DNA of 64,000 bases, from the NCBI GenBank assembly GCA_020632595.1, contig JACKFF010000015.1, forward strand, positions 18,271 through 82,270, in the 5' to 3' direction. Origin of the DNA: Nitrospiraceae bacterium. Its GTDB lineage: Bacteria; Nitrospirota; Nitrospiria; Nitrospirales; UBA8639. The position numbers and the translations under genes were made by a program. Within the stretch, counting starts at the first letter, position 1, and every line of letters begins with the position of its first letter. This document shows positions 9,041 through 15,628 of the stretch, piece after piece. The notes under the pieces were generated by a model. The model had not been told where the DNA came from. It saw only the letters and a program-made list of their open reading frames with translations, and did no database searches.

Positions 9041-9226
9041 TTAATGCTTGTTGGAACACGTGCGTTGGAGAGCGGCAGCGGCATCGGACAGTTCAAGGGC
9101 AAGGAGTAGCCGCTGTTCGGGAGTGAGTTTTCGGGCTTCGTTAATCTTGTGTTTGGCGAGCCTATCACCAAGTTGACTGGGACGGCGTGAGTCAATAAAA
9201 CTTGGATCGGAGCCTTTCAATTTCAT
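9041..9226 (-). CDS. small hypothetical protein, possible antitoxin-like
   Basis: A 61-residue protein, Lys/Arg-rich at its start and with a likely amphipathic helix EARKLTPEQRLLLALELSDAA. I do not assign a family. Short proteins with a TPEQRLLLALELSD-type helix often occur next to nucleotidyltransferase or toxin genes, but no partner is visible here. A degraded duplicate is recognisable at about 7985-8062, which suggests that this type of gene is duplicated and lost in this genome. The ATG at 9226 begins MKLKGSDPSFIDSRRPSQLG. Confidence 0.55.
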   Translation of the reverse strand: MKLKGSDPSFIDSRRPSQLGDRLAKHKINEARKLTPEQRLLLALELSDAAAALQRTCSNKH

Positions 9227-9310
9227 GAAAATATCTTATCTGGAGACCTCCAATCCGTCACCATAGATTTTTCTGAACTCAAACCAAATCAGCTGGCGTG
9301 ATGCCTCATT

Positions 9311-9883
9311 TCAGGGGTGACCGGTCAGGTGGCTGTCGTCACAAAGTGACCGGAACAGAATATGGGCATCCTGGTAGGTTCCGTCGTCTTTCCGCACCGC
9401 TTGCGGGAGGGTGGCGAGTTCACGAAAGCCCAATTGCGTCCACAGACGATGCGCCACGTGATTCTCCGAAAAAACCAGGTTGAAAATCACGCTCCGAAAG
9501 CCGAGCGAACGGGCATGGGCTAACATCGTCTCTCCAAGAAGGCGGCCCAAACCCTTTCCGCGCCATCTCGGCGCGACAATGAACCCCGCGTTGGCCACGT
9601 GCTTGGCCCGGCCCGGCCAATTTGCTTTGACATAATAGGCTCCGGCCAGCTCCAGGGAATTTGTTCCGGTCCGCACAAAAGCCAGCACGGTGCCGCAGCC
9701 TCCAAACCAATAGGCCTGAAAATCTCCATCGGACGGCATCTGTTCATGGGGAAAGGACGTCCCTTCATCGACAATCACGTTGTACAGCTGCCGAAGCGAT
9801 TCGATATCCTTGGGTTCGGCCAGCGCCAATCGCACGGCCGAACCATCCTGTAATTGTGTGTCGATGGGAAAACGAATTGGCAT
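9311..9883 (-). CDS. GNAT-family N-acetyltransferase
   Basis: Transfers an acetyl group from acetyl-CoA to an unknown amine. The 190-residue protein has the GNAT motif A as NAGFIVAPRWRGKGLGRLLGE (R-x-x-G-x-G, pyrophosphate-binding loop). Downstream motif B reads GFRSVIFNLVFSENHVAHRLWTQLGF. The N-terminal part (VRLALAEPKDIESLRQLYN) is the usual first helix. It is of the RimI/YncA-like length. It stands alone, and no substrate can be inferred from neighbours. No strong ribosome site was seen before the ATG at 9883. Confidence 0.85.
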   Translation of the reverse strand: MPIRFPIDTQLQDGSAVRLALAEPKDIESLRQLYNVIVDEGTSFPHEQMPSDGDFQAYWFGGCGTVLAFVRTGTNSLELAGAYYVKANWPGRAKHVANAGFIVAPRWRGKGLGRLLGETMLAHARSLGFRSVIFNLVFSENHVAHRLWTQLGFRELATLPQAVRKDDGTYQDAHILFRSLCDDSHLTGHP

Positions 9884-9988
9884 TGTTACGGACAGGGTCT
9901 CATCATGATTGCCGCTTTCTTTGACCAGGCCTGCAGCAACAAATGAATTTTTTGAAGGGGAGCATCCTGTCTGAAATTAAGGGGTGTC

Positions 9989-10393
9989 TCAGTACCCCCG
10001 CCCGGTGCTCCCGCCTTTCATGCTGCCTAATGGAAGGGCATCGTAGCGTGCCTTCAGATCCGGATGTTCACTGAGATACCCCTTTACGGCGGCATCATCG
10101 GCAAAGACCTCAGGGCTGCGCTGGCGATATTCCTCGATCGTCAAATCATGTGTTGCCAATAATGCACTGAGTTTTGTATTGATATCCGCGCCCATTTCCT
10201 TCATGGCTTCCGGTGACGGCCGTTGACCTTCTCCGTACCCCTTGCCACCCTTAAAATAGTTCGTCATCATTTCGCCGATCTCAATACGGGCCTTCACGTA
10301 TTTCTCTACCTCCGCCGGTTCTGTGGCTAACCCGGTTCCCGCGAAGAGGGCAACACTCAAAGACATGCCGATCATCATGCGTAATAGATTCAT
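9989..10393 (-). CDS. small exported protein, unknown
   Basis: A protein of about 134 residues with a signal peptide (MNLLRMMIGMSLSVALFAGTGLA) and a mature part of mostly helical character. The mature part contains EKYVKARIEIGEMMTNYFKGG and ending GSTGRGY. AAGGAA lies 9 bases before the ATG at 10393, which is preferred over the ATG at 10399. I do not recognise the family. A decayed fragment resembling its central part (the LTIEEYRQRSPEVF coding region) is present at about 15570-15630, so a paralogue once existed in the spacer there. Confidence 0.72.
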   Translation of the reverse strand: MNLLRMMIGMSLSVALFAGTGLATEPAEVEKYVKARIEIGEMMTNYFKGGKGYGEGQRPSPEAMKEMGADINTKLSALLATHDLTIEEYRQRSPEVFADDAAVKGYLSEHPDLKARYDALPLGSMKGGSTGRGY

Positions 10394-10517
10394 GGTCATG
10401 ATTTCCTTTCAGAATGTGAAAATAAAAGATTGGTACCGTTCAGGCCATTTCCTCATAGCATCGCCGTCCAAGGTCTTGTGTGTCAATCCGCGCAGACAGT
10501 GTGTGCCGTGCGGGTGC

Positions 10518-11696
10518 TCATACCGGATCGTATTGACAGAGGAGGTGCATGACGATGCGCACCAACACGTCCTTTTCTTCCTGGCGGCTTTCCGCGATCA
10601 TCAGGGTCATGGCCACGAGTGCGGCATCCGAAATCAAACGCGCCCCGGCGGCATTGGTCAGGACTCTATTGCGTTCCAGAAAGGGAGTGTTGAATAATTA
10701 AAATTAACAAGGACAAATTTGCCCAGGATTAGATTACTCATCAAAGGCTCCGGGTCGGTTCAAAAAAGTCCGTCCAGCAAGGACGCAGCCGTTTTTACGC
10801 GCGGAGCGTACGCTGAGTACGTGAGCACGGAAAAATGGCGAGAACGCCGCTGGCGGCTTTTTTCAACAGACCCAGAAACCAAAGAAATAACGCAGCCGCG
10901 ATACGCTTGTTTCCATCCACAAAGGAGTGGTTTTTCACCAGGAAATAAAGTAAGTGGCCTCTTCTCCCTCTAAGTTGGGATAGAGATCCTGCCCACCGAA
11001 CGTTTGCATTATCGCTTGCAGGCTACTGTGCAGGCTTTCATCTTTTTCCTGCGCAAAGATGGCCGAATCCCCAAATCGTTCTCGCAAACGATCCACCATG
11101 CCAATGGCTTCCTCATAGGTTAAGGCGTAACGTGTCTGGCTTCCTGCCATGGAGGCGGGCACCCGTTGGTGGTCATATTCGTCAAGCAGATCCAGCGCCC
11201 GGCTATACTCGCTTACCATGTGGAGAAGCGCGGTGGCCTCATCGCCGGAAAGATCCCGGCGTTCCGCCATGGTCGCCACCAGCCGGACCGTCGGCTGGAG
11301 TTCCTCCAGCCGAGCCTGGTTGACGGAGTAGCCCTTCACCAGATGATCACGCAATATCTGTGTTGCCAAAATGCGGAATTGGGTGCCGCGTTTGGAGTTG
11401 ACGCGGTAGCCGACGGAGATAATGGCGTCCAGGTTGTAGTGCTTGATCGTGCGAGTGACTCGTCGTTTGCCTTCCATTTGAACTACCGAGGAATCCTCGG
11501 CAGTTGCCGATTCTTCCAGTTCACCTTCGTGAAAGATGTTCTTCAAATGTAAGCCGATGTTGTCCGTGGATGTATCGAATAGCTCTGAAATTTGCCGTTG
11601 CGTAAGCCAGACGGACTCCTGCTCAAGTCGCACGTCCACCCGGATTTCGCCGTCCGGGGTCACATAAACGACAATTTCTTCGCCTGCCGTGCTCAT
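10518..11696 (-). pseudogene. RhuM-family gene broken by a frameshift and a 191-bp element
   Basis: RhuM-family proteins are Fic-like accessory proteins of pathogenicity and defence regions, normally about 330-350 residues. Here the first 250 codons are intact (LTQRQISELFDTSTDNIGLHL, YNLDAIISVGYRVNS, RGTQFR). At about 10955-10958 one base is missing; restoring it continues the frame as HLLYFLVKNHSFVDGNKRI...FLWFL, which carries the Fic-like HSFVDGNKR motif. The frame is then cut by miniature element B (10683-10873). It resumes beyond it as ERNRVLTNAAG...ALVAMTLMIAESR...VLVRIVMHLL and stops at 10518. The target duplication AGAAA flanks the element, so the unbroken gene can be rebuilt exactly. 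The product is expected to be non-functional. Confidence 0.88.
10683..10873 (+). mobile_element. 191-bp miniature element, copy B (inside rhuM)
   Basis: Starts GGGAGTGTTGAA and ends TTCAACAGACCC, with a 5-bp target duplication AGAAA at 10678-10682 and 10874-10878. The two bases CC/GG beyond the duplication also repeat, so the exact boundary may shift by two. It is the same length as copies A and C and has no coding capacity. Because it splits a recognisable gene between codons FLWFL and ERNRV, it proves that the family is mobile rather than a static repeat. Confidence 0.92.
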
Positions 11697-11920
11697 GCGT
11701 AGAGTCTCTCAGAATGTAGTAAGAAAAGTTGGTTGGTCGAGTCGGGCTCAATATACCATCTCGACCGGATGTCGTGCAGGTTAGGCTTCATTCACACGAA
11801 ATGTTTTTTGCGGAAAAAGAGCAGTATTTTGTTTTGAAACCTTTAGTGCAGATAACAGCTTTGAGGGGAGAAAGGCAGGGTCCAAAGTGACAACAGGATT
11901 AATGAATTCCCCTGGTCCGG

Positions 11921-12133
11921 TTATCTGTCCGTGACGAGTTCAGCTTCCAGGGGATGATCTTTTTGAAAACGGCTGACACCAAAAACGCTAAATCCCAATA
12001 CATGGCCTTGTTCATCGACGCGCTCCATGACCGCCTCATGACCGGTAGGACGCAGAAATCCGGGGCAGTCTTTAAATTGGACTTCCAAAAAGTCCCCTTC
12101 CGGATCGAACCACACTTTTACTTTTTCGGCCAT
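11921..12133 (-). CDS. DUF2283 small protein, probable antitoxin
   Basis: A 70-residue protein of the DUF2283 type (KVKVWFDPEGDFLEVQFKD...HVLGFSVFGVSRF), which usually accompanies a small RelE/BECR-like or DUF4258 toxin. GGAG lies about 8 bases before the ATG at 12133. The start overlaps by 16 bases the end of the upstream toxin-like reading frame, the typical toxin-first arrangement. The toxin is frameshifted while this partner is intact. That could mean loss of the toxin after fixation, or retention of the antitoxin for cross-protection. DNA binding or neutralisation by it is inference. Confidence 0.8.
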   Translation of the reverse strand: MAEKVKVWFDPEGDFLEVQFKDCPGFLRPTGHEAVMERVDEQGHVLGFSVFGVSRFQKDHPLEAELVTDR

Positions 12134-12430
12134 ATGGTTGCTCCGTCGTTGAGTTGTTCGGTTTTATAATAAGCCGTCACAACAAACGCATCGTCTGTGC
12201 CAGACTTTACCACGACACAGAGCCATTTCCCACGCACTCGTGTCTTGGCATAAAATTCGTAAAATAATTGACAGAGGCTTCCGATCGAGAGGGCCGAACT
12301 TCGGCCGAAGCTGAAGGAACGCGTTCAATTTCTGTCCCCCTGTCGGCCATTTTTTTGGTTGAAGAATGTGGGCCACACGCTCATTCGTGAGCCTCACACT
12401 TCGTCCGAAACAATCTTGAATGGTTTTCAC
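12118..12430 (-). pseudogene. frameshifted BECR/RelE-like toxin gene
   Basis: Reading in three frames reconstructs a small nuclease-like toxin. It begins MKTIQDCFGRSVRLTNERVAHIL. After a shift near the A-run at about 12352-12360 it continues MADRGTEIERV...EVRPSRSEASV, and after a one-base loss near 12260 as LFYEFYAKTRVRGKWLCVVVK and DDAFVVTAYYKTEQLN. The end TIWPKK overlaps the start of the DUF2283 gene. The pattern RLT.ER..HIL ... SRS ... KWLCVVVK ... FVVTAY is the one I know from phage-Barnase/EndoU/RelE-like proteins paired with DUF2283. At least two frame changes are needed, so a sequencing error alone is unlikely. Confidence 0.75.
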
Positions 12431-12899
12431 ACTCTTCTTTTGTGGCCGGTCTTTCCGTCGGCTGCAATTGCTGAATTTTTTGCAACGGTTGCCTCTCGCT
12501 CCAGCTCACCAGAATTGAACTCAGTCCGTAAATGTACCTTTTTCTTCCATTGATCCATGAACGACTTTTTCGTGGGGTTCGCTGGATCTTGTCTGTCCAA
12601 TGGAATGCAAACGAAGTATTTTTTAAGATTAGGGTGTGTTTTTAAGGCAGACTCAAAAGATTTCTTTAATTGACTCCACTGAGGATTCCCCATGGATGAA
12701 AAATATTTGGCTTGCCAACCATACTCCTCCCCATTTTCCAAAATGCAATCAGCTTCTACCCCTCCGTCAGGCGCAGCAACACGATAGAATTCTTTTTTCC
12801 TTCAATATCCTCTTCCCTTGCTAACTGGCACACCAACTCTTCAACGGCATTATTTTGAGAATTATTGAATGACTTTATATCTTCCCACCTTAATGACAT
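12427..12899 (-). pseudogene. N-terminal remnant of a large accessory/defence-type protein
   Basis: The gene starts at an ATG at 12899 with AGGAAA before it and reads MSLRWEDIKSFNNSQNNAVEELVC. One frame change in the A-run around 12790-12804 leads into EFYRVAAPDGGVEADCILE, then EYGWQAKYFSS, SQLKKSFESALKTHPNLKKY and CIPLDRQDP, ending in unrelated residues near 12450. The DGGVEA...EYGWQAKYF segment resembles the N-terminal nuclease-like module of large NTP-binding proteins found in defence islands. The body of the protein is missing. It is a truncated, frameshifted relic, and the family name is uncertain. Confidence 0.6.
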
Positions 12900-13865
12900 A
12901 AGTTTTCCTAAACTGAGTTAATTTATAAAACGAATAGTTAGTCTTATCTGCAGAAAATCTTGATTAATGACTGAATTGAGGGAAGTAACGAACTACAAGA
13001 CTAAGAAGAATCTTGCCAGAAGCAAACAAGAATGACCAGGCTAAAGGCTCACAAAATTAATTAATATTTGAGATCGATATCCGACAACCAATGCCGGGGA
13101 TGACGGAGGAGGAATCTTTGCCAATTGTGAGCGATGAAAGAAACGCATTTGTCCTGAGCGAGCATGAGATCCTGGGAGCACCGAAGGATCTCGCTGAACT
13201 GTGGGGGCTACGGGCTGGGCACAGATTCTTCGGCGTGGCCTCAGAATGACAACTTGAATGAGAAACGACTGGGGGATAAAAAGATCTCGCTGAGCTGTGG
13301 GGTCTTTCGACCTGGGCACAGATACCTTGCCTCTGTCTCAAAAAAACAAGATTGGGGGGAATTATTTTCGTGACGGGGAGGATCGTTTGAGGCCTTTGGT
13401 TGGGGATGATTTTTAAACGAGATTTTCTGCCGGCGGGAAACTCAGGCGTTGCTCAATTTTTGTGTCGGCCATGGGGTCATCTGCGAGATTGAAACCTTGA
13501 AAATTCATGAGATCAATGAAGCTTGCTAACGGATTTTCGAGGGTGGAGTGTGGTCCCGGTTTGTCATCGGCGTGACTTCTTTCTGGATTCGATTTTTGAA
13601 AGCCGGGTTTTTAGACGCTGATTTAAAGCCGGAAAGGAGAGTTTACAATAATTAGAAATGAGGCCAGGGACTTGAGGTTTGGCAGTGAGAACGAGGTGCA
13701 GATCATCTCCCGGGTTGATTTCACCTCAGTTGAAATGCGGGTTGTGCGTATGGTCTGTGCCGCGATATTTCTTGTGGCCGGCAAACCGGCCTATCTCTTG
13801 CACTCTGACTTCGGGAGGGAAATCGGCATGAAGCAATCGCATGCGCAGAACACGCATCTGTCCCA
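12900..13865. other. long spacer with paired short repeats
   Basis: About 970 bases without a supported gene. It holds a pair of the dispersed short repeat (13151-13348, listed separately). On the minus strand near 13412-13600 there is a start-less open frame ending LADDPMADTKIEQRLSFPPAENLV, which may be the tail of a lost gene. A TTG-started frame on the plus strand at 13672-13881 has no recognisable content. Confidence 0.45.
13151..13348 (+). repeat. paired dispersed repeat (two copies)
   Basis: Two copies of a repeat of roughly 70-75 bp with the pattern GAAGGATCTCGCTGA, then CTGGGCACAGATTCTTCGGC, then CTCAGAATGACA; the second copy starts near 13278 and is more diverged. Each copy has complementary ends (TCATTCT-type versus AGAATGA). 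The same repeat occurs, also in pairs, at 15301-15453, 19003-19173 and 36648-36819, always between genes. No coding role is seen. Confidence 0.8.
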
Positions 13866-14072
13866 ATGGGAGGAGCTGTAGAGAAAACGTATTGTGGCGG
13901 TTGTCCGTTTGGCGCCCAGGCTGATTGTCCGGGAATGTCCGAATATATGGTCATCCGATTGTTGCCTCCGGTCAACGGGGAGGCGGCGGTGTGTGTGCCG
14001 GATAAGCCGGTTCCCCTGGAACGAAGATGGTGTAAGCCTGGGGTTCTCACCCCGCCAACCTTTCTCCAGTAG
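13866..14072 (+). CDS. possible small Cys-containing protein
   Basis: A 68-codon frame beginning MGGAVEKTYCGGCPFGAQAD, with four cysteines (CGGC, DCPG, and AVCVPD later). It ends 7 bases before the start of the next gene. Spacing and composition are compatible with a short upstream operon member, perhaps a metal-binding peptide. The start overlaps another unlikely frame, and no family is recognised. Low confidence. Confidence 0.28.
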   Translation: MGGAVEKTYCGGCPFGAQADCPGMSEYMVIRLLPPVNGEAAVCVPDKPVPLERRWCKPGVLTPPTFLQ

Positions 14073-14079
14073 AGCGTCT

Positions 14080-15171
14080 ATGCGTCGAGTGCTCGTTTGC
14101 CTGTTTGTGCTGGTCTTCGTCACCGGACCTTCCGACGGAATGGCCCGGCGGGTGCATCTTTCCTCTGAACAGATCTCGCAGTTAGCTCAGATCCATATCC
14201 TTCTTCTTACTTCCAGCGTCAGGACGGAGGAGGGACTCGTTCAGTCGGAGGCATTGCATACTCTGGTTGCCAAGCGATTTCAAGAACTGGGATTTTCGGT
14301 CGTGAGCGATTCCTCAGCTTCGCATGATGTAGAGTTTCGCGTGTTTTGTGAGGAGCGGAAACGGTTTGTGGGAACCACACCCGGGGGTGGGGATGCGGAA
14401 TTGGAGGAGGCCCCTGATCGTCTATGGAATGGTCCGGCCTGCCGGTTCCGATATCATTTGAATGGTGTAGACCTGGGTTGGCTCACGGAGGTACGGGGTC
14501 CTTCTTCTGATGAGAAGCTCGGGTTCCGTGAGTCCGGGGAAGCCTTTGAAGAGAGTGCTGCCTTTGTCTCGCTGCTTCAAGAGGTGGCACGATCGGAGTT
14601 TCCGTTGCTGGCCATGGCTGATTGGGGACATGCCTCACGGTTAGCCACGCTCCTGTTGGATCCTGACACCCCACCGGCTCAACAACAACTCATTGTCCAA
14701 CAGTTGGCAGGTTTTTCCACCTCTACATTTCTTCCTAACCTGCTGACTGTTATTCAACGGCAGCATTTTCCGGTGGAAGCGGTTGAGGCCCTGGCATCCG
14801 CGGGAGAGGAAGGGTTGCCGCATCTTGTGGCCTTGTTTCAGGACCGGAACCAGTTGCCTATGATTCAGGCGTCCGCCGTCAGAGGGATTGGCCGGATTTA
14901 TGGCACAACGGGAAACCGGGCTGCGTTTGAGCCGATGGTGGAGTATCTGGCAGAAGCGGTGGATACGATGGCCTCACCGGATGATATTGAGTTTCCGGTG
15001 CTCACGGCGGTGGTCTGGTCTCTGAGTAAAAGTCGGTCAGACCGGGTGCTCGGGCTCCTGCACCGTCTGCAAGCGAAAATCTGGATCTATCATGATCAGT
15101 CCGGGAACATGCAGGAACTTCGAGAAGCGGTCAGTGCCGTGTCAAAGTTTCTTGATCACGTGCAACTCTGA
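14080..15171 (+). CDS. exported HEAT-repeat-like protein
   Basis: A 363-residue protein with an N-terminal signal peptide (MRRVLVCLFVLVFVTGPSDG). The middle part (about residues 30-180) has no recognised domain. From about residue 190 it shows helical repeats of HEAT type: ASRLATLLLDPDTPPAQQQL, TFLPNLLTVIQRQHFPVEAV, EEGLPHLVALFQDR and IQASAVRGIGRIYG. The start is set at the ATG at 14080 because the signal peptide begins there; the frame is open upstream to 13894 but that part is not protein-like. It is likely a periplasmic scaffold or binding protein of unknown partner. Confidence 0.72.
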   Translation: MRRVLVCLFVLVFVTGPSDGMARRVHLSSEQISQLAQIHILLLTSSVRTEEGLVQSEALHTLVAKRFQELGFSVVSDSSASHDVEFRVFCEERKRFVGTTPGGGDAELEEAPDRLWNGPACRFRYHLNGVDLGWLTEVRGPSSDEKLGFRESGEAFEESAAFVSLLQEVARSEFPLLAMADWGHASRLATLLLDPDTPPAQQQLIVQQLAGFSTSTFLPNLLTVIQRQHFPVEAVEALASAGEEGLPHLVALFQDRNQLPMIQASAVRGIGRIYGTTGNRAAFEPMVEYLAEAVDTMASPDDIEFPVLTAVVWSLSKSRSDRVLGLLHRLQAKIWIYHDQSGNMQELREAVSAVSKFLDHVQL

Positions 15172-15628
15172 GGTGATGAGGTGTGGAAATACAGTATTAG
15201 GGATAAGGAAATTCCCGGCAAAGGCGAGTAGGAATGGTAAATTCAATAGATGGGTCCCAAATCAAATGTCGGGATGACGGAGAAGAGGTTTTGGAAAACA
15301 AAGGCATCTTCAGGCTGGGCATAAATTCTTCGGCGTGGCTTCAGAATGACAAGGCGAGTGGGGGGACTGCCTAAAGGAATCTGAGGATCTCGGGGAATTG
15401 TGGAGTCTTTTGGCTGGGCTCAGATTCTTCGGCGTGGCCTCAGAATGACAATGGGGTTCGGGAACAATTGGGGGACGTGTATGACTTCGGACACGGTCCA
15501 GACTTGGGGGACACGTAGAGCATACGGTGGTTGGCCGTCAAAGATTACTCCCGGCGTTAACCGGCCCCTCCATCTTCAAACATCTCCGGACTGCGCCGGC
15601 CATATTCCTCAATCGCCAGATCATACGG
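15172..15628. other. spacer with paired repeats and fragments of two other genes
   Basis: Holds a pair of dispersed repeats (15301-15453) and, from about 15484 to 15628, a mosaic of decayed fragments. The first part (15484-15560) resembles the coding end of the amylo-1,6-glucosidase gene near 19330-19410. The second part (15570-15630) resembles the middle of the exported-protein gene near 10095-10150. Both are in the same orientation as their sources and neither is open for long. No intact gene is present. Confidence 0.6.
15301..15453 (+). repeat. paired dispersed repeat (two copies)
   Basis: Two copies of the family described at 13151-13348. The first (about 15301-15353) is shortened at its left side; the second (15378-15453) is fuller. 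The shared core is CAGATTCTTCGGCGTGGC followed by TCAGAATGACAA. The copies are in the same orientation, about 77 bases apart. Confidence 0.8.

Noticed and set aside
13412..13600. Minus-strand open frame ending LADDPMADTKIEQRLSFPPAENLV
   Set aside because: It has no start codon before the first in-frame stop and no upstream part. It may be a tail of a lost gene, but that cannot be supported.
13672..13881. TTG-started frame of 69 codons
   Set aside because: Irregular composition, overlap with the next frame and no recognisable content.
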